A DNA stretch of 64,000 nucleotides from Jannaschia sp. M317 (GTDB lineage: Bacteria > Pseudomonadota > Alphaproteobacteria > Rhodobacterales > Rhodobacteraceae): the NCBI RefSeq assembly GCF_025141175.1, contig NZ_CP081155.1, positions 2,509,001-2,573,000 of the forward strand, written 5' to 3'. Made by a program: the position numbers and the translations under genes. Of this stretch, positions 1 to 9,162 are shown piece after piece. The notes beneath the pieces were generated by a model. The model was not told the DNA's origin, searched no databases, and saw only the letters and a program-made list of their open reading frames with translations. The first letter of the stretch is position 1; each line of letters begins with the position of its first letter.

Positions 1-1017
1 CACGATGCCGCCCCATTGCCTCAGCATCTTCAACCGGGAGATCATCGGGAATGTCTCGACCAGGGCGCGCAGCGTTTCCTCGATATGGTGGAACGACCCG
101 CGCTGCGTGTAGTTGTTGAACCCGTCGGTACCGCCGCCGATCACCATCTCGCCCTTGTCGGACTGGCTCATGTAGCCGTGAACGGTGTTGGCCATCACGA
201 CGACGTCCATGCAGGGCTTGATCGGTTCAGAGACGAGCGCCTGCAGCGCCACCGATTCCAGCGGCAGACGAAAGCCCGCCATCTCGGCCAGAACACCGGA
301 ATGCCCGGCAACCACGACGCCAAGTTTGTCGCAATCGATCGGTCCCTGTGACGTGTCCACGCCCGCCACGCGGCCCCCATCGCGGCGAATGCCGGTCACC
401 TCGCATTTCTGGATGATATCCATACCCATGTCGGTACAGGCCCGCGCCAGACCCCAGGCCACCGCATCGTGGCGCGCCGTGCCCCCGCGCGCCTGCCACA
501 GCCCGCCCAGCACCGGATAGCGCGGCCCCTCGATATTCATGATCGGGCACAGTTCCTTGACCCGCTGCGGCCCGATCCATTCGGTCGTGACACCCTGCAG
601 GGAATTGGCGTGCGCCGTCCGTTTGTAGCCGCGCACCTCATGGTGGGTCTGCGCCAGCATGATCACACCGCGGGGACTGAACATGATGTTGTAGTTCAGG
701 TCCTGGCTCAGCGTTTCATAGAGCGAACGGGATTTTTCGTAGATCGCAGCCGACGGATCCTGCAGGTAATTCGACCGGATGATCGTCGTGTTGCGACCGG
801 TATTGCCGCCGCCCAGCCATCCTTTTTCCAGGATCGCGACATTGGTGATGCCGAAATTCTTGCCCAAATAGTACGCCGTGGCCAATCCGTGGCCGCCCGC
901 CCCGACGATGATGACGTCATAGCGGGGCTTGGGCGGGCGCTTGGCCCAGGTGCGGCCCCAACCCTCGTGATGGCGCAATGCCTCTCGGGCAATGGCGAAT
1001 GCGGAAAAGCGTCTCAT
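1..1017 (-). CDS. soxB: Sarcosine oxidase beta subunit, C-terminus cut by window edge
   Basis: Read from ATG at 1017 leftward to the window edge, giving 339 codons without a stop. The N-terminal region is typical of the beta subunit of heterotetrameric sarcosine oxidase: a charged leader with HHEGWGRTWAKRPPKPRYDV, then a dinucleotide-binding stretch VIIVGAGGHGLATAYYLG (about residues 35-52), then EKGWLGGGNTGRNTTIIRSN, the region where the covalent flavin histidine or equivalent sits in the family. Known role: oxidative demethylation of sarcosine to glycine with formaldehyde passed to tetrahydrofolate, in the cytoplasm with alpha, gamma and delta subunits. Those subunits would lie to the left, outside the window. 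Family assignment is firm; the missing C-terminus is simply the window limit. Confidence 0.93.
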   Translation of the reverse strand, partial: MRRFSAFAIAREALRHHEGWGRTWAKRPPKPRYDVIIVGAGGHGLATAYYLGKNFGITNVAILEKGWLGGGNTGRNTTIIRSNYLQDPSAAIYEKSRSLYETLSQDLNYNIMFSPRGVIMLAQTHHEVRGYKRTAHANSLQGVTTEWIGPQRVKELCPIMNIEGPRYPVLGGLWQARGGTARHDAVAWGLARACTDMGMDIIQKCEVTGIRRDGGRVAGVDTSQGPIDCDKLGVVVAGHSGVLAEMAGFRLPLESVALQALVSEPIKPCMDVVVMANTVHGYMSQSDKGEMVIGGGTDGFNNYTQRGSFHHIEETLRALVETFPMISRLKMLRQWGGIV

Positions 1018-1228
1018 CAGAACGGTCTCTCGGTCATCGGGGCGGGCGTGTTGGTCCCATCTAGCGGTTGGACGACAGGGCACGGGCAGGGTCAAGCGGC
1101 AGGAAACGCGCCATTTGCGACATGGGGCCGCGGCTGCGGCGTCACGACACCGTGGGGCGGATGCTTCGGGGGTTTTGGCCAAGGCGCGGGACAGGTAGGT
1201 CTGACGCAGAAAAACCTCGGAGGTTGGC

Positions 1229-2431
1229 ATGATGTTCTGGATCGCAGCGGGAGTGCTGACGCTGGCCTGTTTGGCCGTGATCCTGGCCGCCTTGCGCAAC
1301 CCGCCCGGCACGACCGTCGCCCCCGACGTGGAGGTGTATCGCGACCAGCTGCGCGAAGTGGACCGGGACCGGGCCCGTGGCACCCTGGCCGAAGCCGAAG
1401 CCGAAGCCGCCCGCGCAGAGGTCGCGCGCCGCCTGCTGGCCGCAGATAGCGCCGCGCAGACACGCCACACGGGATGGCAAGGAAACGTCTGGATCGGCGG
1501 CAGCCTGGTGGCGGTGCTGGTTCTGGCTGTGACCGCGGCCAGCTATCGCTACCTTGGCGCGCCGGGGTATCCGGACCTGCCGCTCGGGGTTCGCGTTGAG
1601 ACCATCGAAGCCGCCCGCGCCGCCCGTCCAGGCCAGGCCGTTGCCGAAAGCGAAATTCCCGACCAGATCGACGACAGCCGCCCCGATATCACCGAGATGG
1701 CGCGACAACTGCGCGAAATCCTGCAGACCCGTCCCGATGACCTGCGCGGTTGGCGGTTGGCGGTGCAGACAGACAGCGGTCTGGGCGATCTGGAAGGCGC
1801 CTGGAGAGCGCAGGACAGGGTCGTGGCCATCCTGGGGGATCAGGCCAGCGGCGACGACTTTGCCCTCTTGGCGGAATTGATGATCCTGGCCGCCGGTGGG
1901 TTCGTCTCGCCCGAGGCGGAACAGGCCCTGACCGAAGCGTTGCGCCGCGACCCCGGCAACGGGTCGGCGCGGTATTACGCGGGCCTGATGTACGCGCAGG
2001 GCGGGCGCCCGGATCTGGCCTGGCCTATCTGGCGGCGTCTGGTGGGCGATAGCCAGCCGGATGCGCCCTGGCTGGACCCCATCTATGCCCAGATCGAGCA
2101 GGTCTCTGCCGCTGCGGGCGATCCGACCCCATTGGAGCAATTGCCCGCGCCGCGCGGCCCCTCGCAGGACGACATCAACGCCATGGCCGAATTGACCCTG
2201 GAGGAGCGGATGTCCCGGATCGAAGGCATGGTCGAGGGGCTGTCCAGCCGCCTGGCCGCCGACGGCGGGCCGCCGCGTGACTGGGCGCAGTTAATCACCG
2301 CCTATGGTGTGTTGGGACGCCTCGACGCCGCCAGTGCGATCTATGCCGAGGCGCAGCAGGTCTTTGCCGGCGATCAGGGCGCGCTCGACATCGTGGCCGG
2401 GGCAGCCGATCGCGCAGGGCTTGCCAAATGA
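1229..2431 (+). CDS. ccmI: Cytochrome c-type biogenesis protein CcmI
   Basis: Product of 400 residues with the CcmI layout: a first membrane helix at about residues 3-21, a charged cytoplasmic loop with a short helical repeat rich in Arg, Glu and Ala (residues 35-72), a second helix at about 88-105, and a long periplasmic C-terminal part with TPR-like helices. CcmI chaperones apocytochrome c to the haem ligation complex CcmF-CcmH. A GGAGG at 1219-1223 supports the ATG at 1229; ATG at 1232 is the alternative. The stop overlaps the next gene as ATGA. The other ccm genes are not in the window, but five c-type cytochrome sites or proteins further right would need this system. Confidence 0.92.
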   Translation: MMFWIAAGVLTLACLAVILAALRNPPGTTVAPDVEVYRDQLREVDRDRARGTLAEAEAEAARAEVARRLLAADSAAQTRHTGWQGNVWIGGSLVAVLVLAVTAASYRYLGAPGYPDLPLGVRVETIEAARAARPGQAVAESEIPDQIDDSRPDITEMARQLREILQTRPDDLRGWRLAVQTDSGLGDLEGAWRAQDRVVAILGDQASGDDFALLAELMILAAGGFVSPEAEQALTEALRRDPGNGSARYYAGLMYAQGGRPDLAWPIWRRLVGDSQPDAPWLDPIYAQIEQVSAAAGDPTPLEQLPAPRGPSQDDINAMAELTLEERMSRIEGMVEGLSSRLAADGGPPRDWAQLITAYGVLGRLDAASAIYAEAQQVFAGDQGALDIVAGAADRAGLAK

Positions 2432-2904
2432 TCCACGATGATCTGAGCCAACTGGCCCCTGCCCTGCCCCCGTTCGGCGCGCTTGCCGGGCTGGACCTGG
2501 GCACAAAGACAATTGGCGTCGCCGTGTCGGACGGACTGCAAAGCGTGGCGACCCCGCTGCAGACCATCCGGCGCAGCAAGTTCACCGCCGATGCCGAAGC
2601 CTTGGAGGCGATCCTGACCGCACGCGACATCCGCGCGATCGTCCTTGGCCTGCCCCTGAACATGGACGGCAGCGAAGGTCCGCGCGTCCAATCCACCCGC
2701 GCCTTTGCCCGCAACCTGGCCCGCCGGATCGACACGCCGATCACCTATTGGGATGAACGTCTGTCCACCGTCGCCGCGGAACGGGCCCTGTTGGAGGCCG
2801 ATACATCCCGCAAACGCCGGTCCGAAGTCATCGACCACGTTGCCGCGGGCTACATTCTGCAAGGCGCGCTGGACCGCCTGCGCCACCTGAGGGCCGAAAC
2901 ATGA
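2428..2904 (+). CDS. ruvX: Putative pre-16S rRNA nuclease / Holliday junction resolvase YqgF
   Basis: Product of 158 residues, normal length for the RuvX/YqgF RNase H-like family. The N-terminal GLDLGTKTIGVAVSD (residues 21-35) carries the first catalytic Asp (D23). LGLPLNMDGSEG and WDERLST follow as the other family motifs, and an Asp in SEVIDHVAAGYIL closes the active site. The family is implicated in 5-prime maturation of 16S rRNA and was earlier proposed as a Holliday junction resolvase. The start overlaps the ccmI stop (ATGA) and the end overlaps the next gene by four bases, so the three are translationally coupled. Confidence 0.93.
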   Translation: MIHDDLSQLAPALPPFGALAGLDLGTKTIGVAVSDGLQSVATPLQTIRRSKFTADAEALEAILTARDIRAIVLGLPLNMDGSEGPRVQSTRAFARNLARRIDTPITYWDERLSTVAAERALLEADTSRKRRSEVIDHVAAGYILQGALDRLRHLRAET

Positions 2905-3134
2905 CCGACACGCCGATCTGGACCCGTTCCGAAATCGACAGCCCCTGCATCAATGTCTGCGTGGTCCATCCAGAGACACGGCTGTGCACCGGGTGCCTGC
3001 GGTCAATTGACGAAATCACGGATTGGTCGCGGATGACGCCAGAGGCCCGCGCCGTCGTAATGGCAGACCTGCCGGACCGCGCGGCGCAACACAAGGTCCG
3101 ACGCGGCGGACGGGCCGCCCGGCTAAAGCGCTAG
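2901..3134 (+). CDS. Small DUF1289 protein with four cysteines
   Basis: A 77-residue protein with the DUF1289 signature SPCINVC near the N-terminus, then TRLCTGCLRSIDEI and ITDWSRMTPEARAVVM. Four cysteines (C16, C20, C29, C32) are spaced like a small metal- or Fe-S-binding knuckle. The function of the family is not established. It overlaps ruvX by four bases, which makes it the last gene of the ccmI-ruvX unit. The C-terminus is very basic (KVRRGGRAARLKR), which would suit nucleic acid contact, although that is only a guess. Confidence 0.85.
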   Translation: MTDTPIWTRSEIDSPCINVCVVHPETRLCTGCLRSIDEITDWSRMTPEARAVVMADLPDRAAQHKVRRGGRAARLKR

Positions 3135-3143
3135 GTGACGCCC

Positions 3144-3174
3144 GTCAGGGATCGGATCCGTCGAAGCCCCTGAC
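3144..3174. terminator. Possible bidirectional terminator hairpin
   Basis: GTCAGGG and CCCTGAC form a 7-bp stem around a 17-base loop between two convergent genes. There is no T-run, so intrinsic termination would be weak; position is the main argument. Confidence 0.3.
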
Positions 3175-3202
3175 CGGACGTCTCGAAAGGTGCGACTCCG
3201 TC

Positions 3203-4021
3203 CTAGAACAGCACCTTGCGGAGCATGTTCAGCGCGACCAGGAACAAGAACCCCGCAAAGATCCGCTTGAGCGGGCCGGGATCCGTCGCATGGGCCAGTT
3301 TTGCGCCCAAAGGGGCCGTCAGGACAGTCATCGCGACCACGGCCAGAAACGCTGGGCCGTTCACCAAGCCGATCGTAAAAGGTGGCAGACCACCCTGCGC
3401 GGGCAAGATCAGGAACAACGCAACCGACGGCAGCGCGATCAGCAGCCCAAAACCCGCAGCGGTTGCCACGGCGCGGTGAATGACGACGCCGTGCAGCGTC
3501 ATCAGGGGCACGCCAAAGCTGCCGCCGCCGATTCCCATCAGGACCGAAAGAAACCCGACCGCCGGCGAATAGAGGTAGGGCTTCGCCCCGCGCGGCATGT
3601 CGTCCGCCAACCGCCAATGCGGCTTTGAAAAGGCCATGTAGGCCGCCACGATCAGCGCCAGGATCGCAAAGATCGCCGTCAGCGTTTCTGATCGAAGCCG
3701 CGTTGCCACCAGCACACCGATCAGGGCGCCCACCGCAATGCCCGGCCCCCACGCCCTGAGAATGCTGAAATCCACCGCGCCCTTGGCGGCATGGGCGCGA
3801 ACAGACCGCAAGGAGGTGACGACGATCGTCGCCAGCGACGTCGCCACGCAAACCTGCATGATGTGCGGCCCGTCATATCCAAGGGTTTGAAAGACATAAT
3901 AGAACGCAGGCACCAATACGATGCCACCGCCAACCCCCAACAGGCCTGCCAAGACACCGGCAAAGGCCCCGATCAACAACAGAAAGGCCAGCAAGGGCAA
4001 AAGCGCGGCGAGGTCCGGCAT
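3203..4021 (-). CDS. Sulfite exporter TauE/SafE (TSUP) family permease
   Basis: Product of 272 residues with eight or nine hydrophobic helices. The N-terminal half carries the TSUP repeat GLLGVGGGIVLVPAFYYVF and the second half the matching SVLMGIGGGSFGVPLMTL, the internal duplication that defines TauE/SafE permeases. Members move sulfite, sulfoacetate, taurine-derived or other small organic anions across the inner membrane, usually outwards. The substrate cannot be read from sequence. It is convergent with the ccmI-ruvX-DUF1289 unit and lies 76 bases from dusA, both leftward, so it may be read from the dusA promoter. Assignment to family is firm, to substrate not. Confidence 0.88.
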   Translation of the reverse strand: MPDLAALLPLLAFLLLIGAFAGVLAGLLGVGGGIVLVPAFYYVFQTLGYDGPHIMQVCVATSLATIVVTSLRSVRAHAAKGAVDFSILRAWGPGIAVGALIGVLVATRLRSETLTAIFAILALIVAAYMAFSKPHWRLADDMPRGAKPYLYSPAVGFLSVLMGIGGGSFGVPLMTLHGVVIHRAVATAAGFGLLIALPSVALFLILPAQGGLPPFTIGLVNGPAFLAVVAMTVLTAPLGAKLAHATDPGPLKRIFAGFLFLVALNMLRKVLF

Positions 4022-4097
4022 GACGGTCTCCGATCAGGTTGCCGCGACATAGCCAGACTGGGGACGAAGGACCAGCCGTTAACGTCTTTGCCCTGTG

Positions 4098-5105
4098 TCA
4101 GGCGGCCAGGTCCTGCACCCTGCCCAAGGCCTCGTGCAGGACTTCGATCCCGGCCCCCGGGCGCGTCGCGCCTTCGGACAGGGTCCGGCGCCACTGCCGG
4201 GCACCAGGCAAGCCGTTGAACAAGCCCAACATGTGTCGCGTGACCTGTCCCAATTTTCCGCCCTGATCCAGGTGCGTCTCGATGTGGGACACCATGGCCA
4301 GGGCTGCGGCGGTTCGGTCGGGACAGGGATCATCGGTTCCGAAGATACGGCTATCGGCCCGCAACAGGATCTCTGCCGGGTCGTGATAGGCGGCCCGCCC
4401 CACCATCACACCGTCCATATGCGCAAGCTGTGCCTCTGCATCGTCCAGCGTCAGGATGCCGCCGTTGATCGACAGGTGCATATCCGGGAACCGTGCAACC
4501 ATGGCGTGGACGAGCGGATAATCCAGCGGCGGAATATCCCGGTTCTCCTTCGGGCTCAGCCCCTTGAGCCAAGCCTTGCGCGCATGCACCGTTGCTCGCG
4601 TCACCCCTGCGTCATGCACATGCGCCAGAAAGTCCGGTAGCACCTGGGCCGGGTCCTGATCGTCCACACCGATCCGGCATTTGACGGTCACCGGCACGTC
4701 CCCCGCAGCCATACGCATCGCGCGCAGACAGTCGGCAACAAGGGCGGGCTGTTCCATCAGGACAGCCCCGAAGGACCCGGATTGAACCCTGTCGGACGGG
4801 CAACCGACGTTCAGGTTGACCTCGGCATAGCCGCGCGCGACGGCCATTTCGGTCGCCCGCGAAAGCTCCTCCGGGTTCGAGCCGCCCAGTTGCAGTGCGA
4901 CGGGATGTTCCTTGGCGTCGAAATCCAACAAGTGAGCCGCCCCGCCCCGCACCAACGCCGCCGAGGTCACCATCTCGGTATAGAGCAGCACCTGTCTGGA
5001 CATGCCCCGATGGAACGCACGACAATGGCGGTCGGTCCAATCCATCATAGGCGCAACAGACAGGCGTGACGCCGCACAGGGATCTTTTCTCACATCAGAC
5101 GTCAT
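4098..5105 (-). CDS. dusA: tRNA-dihydrouridine synthase DusA
   Basis: Product of 335 residues, typical of DusA, which reduces U20/U20a in the D-loop of tRNA with FMN and NADPH. SVAPMMDWTDRHCRAFHR near the N-terminus is the DusA form of the flavin-binding start, and NLNVGCPSDRVQSGSFGA holds the catalytic Cys102 that protonates the uracil ring. GGILTLDDAE and MVGRAAYHDP are phosphate-binding loops of the TIM barrel. DusA (rather than DusB/C) is supported by the PMMDWTDRHCR start and the C-terminal RHMLGLFNGLPGAR segment. It is probably single or co-transcribed with the downstream permease. Confidence 0.94.
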   Translation of the reverse strand: MTSDVRKDPCAASRLSVAPMMDWTDRHCRAFHRGMSRQVLLYTEMVTSAALVRGGAAHLLDFDAKEHPVALQLGGSNPEELSRATEMAVARGYAEVNLNVGCPSDRVQSGSFGAVLMEQPALVADCLRAMRMAAGDVPVTVKCRIGVDDQDPAQVLPDFLAHVHDAGVTRATVHARKAWLKGLSPKENRDIPPLDYPLVHAMVARFPDMHLSINGGILTLDDAEAQLAHMDGVMVGRAAYHDPAEILLRADSRIFGTDDPCPDRTAAALAMVSHIETHLDQGGKLGQVTRHMLGLFNGLPGARQWRRTLSEGATRPGAGIEVLHEALGRVQDLAA

Positions 5106-5575
5106 AAAGACCTGCCTCGCCGTACGGCTTCGGAATCGATTTCAGTCCGCACGATATGCCGGATTTGACCGGGTTTCACGAGAGGAGCCGCTACACCATA
5201 GCGATCTGGACGAACAGGTTCACCCTCGAACGAGATCACGGAGCGCAGACGGGGCCTGTTGGACAAATCGGTTGATGGTCGGGTGACCTTTGCCCGGACG
5301 TGCGTATCCCGCCGGCAGTTCTGGTTCAATCTTGGCATCGCCAGACGAGCGGTGCCGCCGGGTATGTGCGGACGGCAACAGGCCCTCCCGGAGGGAGAGC
5401 CTCGGGCGCGGCTGGCTGCCTACCTTTCGACGGCCGGATCGCTTGGACCCAGATCTGCACCGACCCCCTCTCCGTTTCGGCTCAGAACGTCCCTGTCAGG
5501 CAATCCCTTGGCTGATCCGATACAGAGAGAAACGGCTGCCACCGTCACGCGATTTGCCCACCCGGGCCTTGCCTG
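5106..5575. other. Gene-free stretch of 470 bases
   Basis: No open frame here looks coding: the candidate frames have no recognisable domain and no clear ribosome binding site. A tight inverted repeat CCCTCC-C-GGAGGG sits at 5383-5395. The stretch lies between the start of dusA (leftward, so part of it must be the dusA promoter) and the 3-prime end of the DUF2264 operon. It is unusually long for this window and may contain decayed sequence; I see no tRNA. Confidence 0.5.
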
Positions 5576-7462
5576 TCACCCTGACGGCAAATCCCAGACG
5601 GAGACGACCTGACCACCACTTCGCATCTCGTCCAGCATTGCAGCTGACGGCATGGCGCCGGAGGCAGGAATTGGGACATCCCCTGCCGTTCCAGGGCGTG
5701 CCAGAACCCAGCAGGCAAGGCCCCAATCTCCGGGCTCAAGGGATGCTGTCAACTGCGGAACCCATGTACGCGGGAACAGGATATTGGTGTTCGGGGACGC
5801 GGCAAATACGCGGAAATCGCGTTTGACCGGGGTGGCGATTGGCGCTGATGCGTCCATCAGGTTCGTCACATCAGTCGCGGTGGCAAAGCCAGTCGTGATT
5901 CCGGGCTTGCCGCCTTTCAGCGAAGGAGCCAACGCAGAAATGGAGGGGTCCGTGTCCCGCCGTGGGATCGAAAATCCGCCCTCGATCGTCTGGACGCGTC
6001 GCTTGGTCCGGACACGATGGATCCGCAGATGCCAGGGCGGATGCGCCAGAAGCCAGGTTTCGACGTCGACCTCGGGCATAGGCGACCACGAAGAATACAT
6101 CCAGTTCGGTCCGATCCGCGATGCAGATTCCCGGCTTCGGATATGCGCAACCGCGCCGTCCTCGGAAAACGCCAGCATATTGTCGTGCGGGCCGGTTGCA
6201 AAACTCCGGGCCTCTGCTTCGACACTGAAGGCATATCGGGTTGAATAGGCAAATTTGTTATACTTTTCCGCAGCGCGCCCGAAAAACATGGGTTCCTGGC
6301 CACCCGCCAGAACAGTGACATCGCCCTCGTCTTCCCATTTTATCATGCCCGGCTGTGGCATCGACACGATCTCATCGCGGTTCTCAAATGGGCTTTCTTC
6401 TGCGGCCCAGAACGGATGGTCCTCGGGCAAGGCAAGCGGCGCGAAGGCTTTCATCGCCCAGTACGGCGATCCCGGAGAGTTATAACGTTCGGCCATCGCG
6501 GACTGCGCATAGCCGTAGCCGATAGACAGCACGCCGCCTTGATCGGCAATGTCCATATGGGACCAGTATCTCAGATTGCGCGCCCAAAAACCCTTGATCT
6601 GCCCCCAGGGCAAAGCCTCGACGTCAGCAAAGGCCAAGGCACCCCAGATCCCGGAATGCGCAAATCGGTAGGTCAGCGAGCGTCCATAGGGCAAAGCCGC
6701 CCCGTCAGCGGCAAACCAGTTGGCGATCTGCGGCATGCTTTCACGCGCACGATCGACGAACCGGTCGCGCCGCGCCCGGTCGGTGTCAGGGCCCAGCTTT
6801 GCGTAGATTAGCCCGTAGAAATGCATGGCGAATGGAACATAGTGGTCAGCGCGACGCAGCATACCATCACGATACCACCCATCGTCCATCGCATAGCTTT
6901 CTAGCGCGTCGAGATCGGCAGAGATGATAGACGCGTCGTGCGAAACACCAACACGTGTCAGCCCAAGCGAAACCAGGACGTGAAAAAAGTGCCAGTTGTT
7001 GTCTGGAGGCGCGCAATCGAGAGACGCCACAAGCCAATTCGCAAGGTTCCTGCGGCCCTTTTCCGTCATCCCGTCCCAGAAGGTGCCTGGCGCAAGAGCC
7101 AGCGCATAGCCAATCGCGGCGCTTTCGACCATGCGTTGGTCCCGATCAAGAACGGGGCCCCAATATTCCGGGTGGTCCGGGTCTGCTCCGTTGGCGATCC
7201 CTTCGACGAAATGCTCGATGCCGTCGAAATGCCCCCCACCGGCCAACAGAGGAGCAAGGCCCCAAAGCGGTCTTACCAAACCTTCGAGATGGGCGGCCGC
7301 GGTGTCAAAAATGGCCTCGCCGCTGCCCAGATGCACCCGTGCCTTGCCAGGCGAGAAAGCAGACAACAAGGGGCGGGTCAAATCGACCACCGCCTGTTGC
7401 GCATCCTGGCGCGACGCGAACGGATTCCCCTTCAGGGGATTGGAATTGGATGGGAATGTCAT
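5576..7462 (-). CDS. DUF2264 protein, probable glycoside-active enzyme
   Basis: Product of 628 residues matching the DUF2264 architecture. The N-terminal half is an alpha-helical barrel with WGLAPLLAGG, HPEYWGPVLDRDQRMVE, DNNWHFFHVL and DDGWYRDG (about residues 65-215). A beta-rich C-terminal half follows (from about residue 340) with RYAFSVEAEARSFATGPHDN. The (alpha/alpha) barrel followed by a beta-sandwich resembles polysaccharide lyases and glucuronidases. I believe the family overlaps a recent CAZy glucuronidase family (GH154) but cannot check. It is the last gene of the oligosaccharide transport operon, overlaps the ATPase gene as ATGA, and lacks a signal peptide, so it probably acts in the cytoplasm on imported oligosaccharide. 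Confidence 0.85.
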   Translation of the reverse strand: MTFPSNSNPLKGNPFASRQDAQQAVVDLTRPLLSAFSPGKARVHLGSGEAIFDTAAAHLEGLVRPLWGLAPLLAGGGHFDGIEHFVEGIANGADPDHPEYWGPVLDRDQRMVESAAIGYALALAPGTFWDGMTEKGRRNLANWLVASLDCAPPDNNWHFFHVLVSLGLTRVGVSHDASIISADLDALESYAMDDGWYRDGMLRRADHYVPFAMHFYGLIYAKLGPDTDRARRDRFVDRARESMPQIANWFAADGAALPYGRSLTYRFAHSGIWGALAFADVEALPWGQIKGFWARNLRYWSHMDIADQGGVLSIGYGYAQSAMAERYNSPGSPYWAMKAFAPLALPEDHPFWAAEESPFENRDEIVSMPQPGMIKWEDEGDVTVLAGGQEPMFFGRAAEKYNKFAYSTRYAFSVEAEARSFATGPHDNMLAFSEDGAVAHIRSRESASRIGPNWMYSSWSPMPEVDVETWLLAHPPWHLRIHRVRTKRRVQTIEGGFSIPRRDTDPSISALAPSLKGGKPGITTGFATATDVTNLMDASAPIATPVKRDFRVFAASPNTNILFPRTWVPQLTASLEPGDWGLACWVLARPGTAGDVPIPASGAMPSAAMLDEMRSGGQVVSVWDLPSG

Positions 7463-9153
7463 GCCGTCTGTACCGTTCTGACCAGCCGACGTTGGCGCGG
7501 ATCCGGGATCGGAACCGCCGAGATCAGCCGTTGTGTGTATGGTTCTTGCGGATCATCGCAAATCTGAAGGGCGGTGCCGGTTTCCACGACACGCCCCTTG
7601 TGCATGACCGCAACGCGGTCACAGAAATAGCGGACCACGCCGATGTCATGGGCAATGAACAAGATCGACAGGTTCAATTCGTCCCGGAGGTTGAGAAGCA
7701 GGTCGAGGATCTGGGCGCGGATCGAACCATCCAGCGCGGACGTCGCCTCGTCTGCGATAATGATCTGAGGATCGAGCGCGATGGCGCGCGCAATGCCGAT
7801 ACGTTGACGCTGCCCGCCGGAAAAGGCGTGCGGATACCGCTCCATGATATTTCCGGGCAACCCCACCTTTTCCAGCAACTCACCCACACGCCGGCGCAGG
7901 GCGTCGCCCTTGGCGATGCCATTCACCAAAAGCGGCTCGCCGATGATCTGTTCGATCGTCATGCGGGGATTGAGAGAGCCGTAGGGATCCTGAAAGATCA
8001 TGCGCATCTCGCGATAGACCTGGCCATTCCGAAAGCTGGCCGCCTTGGTCAGATCGACGATCTGCCCCTCGCGCGTCTTGAACGTGGCCTCACCGGACTG
8101 CGGCTGGAATCGCCCCATCAGAACCCGCGCCAAGGTCGTCTTGCCAGATCCGGACTCTCCGACGATGCCCAGAATCTCTCCGCGATGGAGATCTATCGAA
8201 ACCTCATCAAGCGCCTTCACGCCGGTATTTTTCTTTCGCCCGCCAGACCCGAACGTCAGACAAAGATCGCGCGTCTGTACCAGGGCATCCTTGCCGCCCT
8301 GATGATCGGGGCGCGCGGCAGAGTGGTTCAACCCCACAGCCGCGTTCAACAATTTGCGCGTATAGGCGTGCTGGGGCGCGTGGAAAATGCTGTCGACATC
8401 ACCGGTTTCGACGACATTGCCATGCAGCATCACCACAACCTGATCAGCGATTTCGGCAACGACCCCCATGTCATGCGTGATGAACATCATCGCCATGCGA
8501 CGGCTTTCCTGCAGACCAAGCAGCAGCCGGAGGATTTCGGCCTGCGTCGTCACGTCAAGGGCCGTCGTCGGCTCATCCGCGATCAGGATATCCGGCTCAC
8601 AGCCCAAGGCCATGGCAATCATCGCGCGCTGACGCATGCCGCCCGAATACTCGAATGGGTACTTGTCCACGGCAAGTTCCGGGTCGGTGATCTGAACGGC
8701 GCGCAGCGCATCGATCGCAATATCGCGGGCCTGTGCGGCGTCTACATCCTGATGCAACAGGATCGCTTCGATGATCTGTTCGCCGATGGTGTGGACTGGG
8801 CTAAGCGACGACATCGGTTCCTGAAAGATCATCGCGATGCGGGCACCGCGAACCGCGCGTATTTCCACACCATCGGGATCAAGGCCCGAAAGCTCCAGCT
8901 TTTGTCCCGCTTTCAGATCGACAAGGTTGATCGCGCCGGACCGGATAACTGCCGGTTCGACGATGTTCATGACCGCGCGGGCGGTTACGCTTTTGCCTGA
9001 TCCGGATTCGCCGACAAAACAGGTCGTCTGACCGAGGCGCAGATCAAAGCTCACGTCCTGAATTGCGGGCACCGCGCCGTGGCGGCTGGGAAAATCGACG
9101 CTGAGGCCGCGAACCTCAAGGACCGTATCGTTCATTTGGGTCTTGTCAGTCAT
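7459..9153 (-). CDS. ABC transporter, fused double ATPase (peptide/oligosaccharide type)
   Basis: Product of 564 residues with two complete ABC domains, as in YejF and other fused DppD-DppF proteins. The first domain has GESGSGKSVTARA, signature YSGGMRQR and ILIADEPTTALD; the second has GESGSGKTTLAR, signature FSGGQRQR and IIIADEATSALD. Each is followed by the oligopeptide-type C-terminal segment (HAYTRKLLNA and EPYTQRLISA). It energises uptake by the two permeases encoded just upstream. Members of this long-SBP subgroup also import oligosaccharides (for example alpha-galactosides in Sinorhizobium), which suits the GH88 and DUF2264 neighbours. The stop overlaps the DUF2264 start. Confidence 0.92.
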   Translation of the reverse strand: MTDKTQMNDTVLEVRGLSVDFPSRHGAVPAIQDVSFDLRLGQTTCFVGESGSGKSVTARAVMNIVEPAVIRSGAINLVDLKAGQKLELSGLDPDGVEIRAVRGARIAMIFQEPMSSLSPVHTIGEQIIEAILLHQDVDAAQARDIAIDALRAVQITDPELAVDKYPFEYSGGMRQRAMIAMALGCEPDILIADEPTTALDVTTQAEILRLLLGLQESRRMAMMFITHDMGVVAEIADQVVVMLHGNVVETGDVDSIFHAPQHAYTRKLLNAAVGLNHSAARPDHQGGKDALVQTRDLCLTFGSGGRKKNTGVKALDEVSIDLHRGEILGIVGESGSGKTTLARVLMGRFQPQSGEATFKTREGQIVDLTKAASFRNGQVYREMRMIFQDPYGSLNPRMTIEQIIGEPLLVNGIAKGDALRRRVGELLEKVGLPGNIMERYPHAFSGGQRQRIGIARAIALDPQIIIADEATSALDGSIRAQILDLLLNLRDELNLSILFIAHDIGVVRYFCDRVAVMHKGRVVETGTALQICDDPQEPYTQRLISAVPIPDPRQRRLVRTVQTA

Positions 9154-9162
9154 TGTCCTGCC

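Noticed and set aside
1142..2140. A 332-codon open frame on the - strand
   Set aside because: Antisense to ccmI, which has two correct membrane helices and a ribosome binding site.
6955..9000. A 681-codon open frame on the + strand
   Set aside because: It lies opposite the DUF2264 and double ATPase genes, both of which have full domain motifs; the long frame is a GC-content shadow without any recognisable protein.
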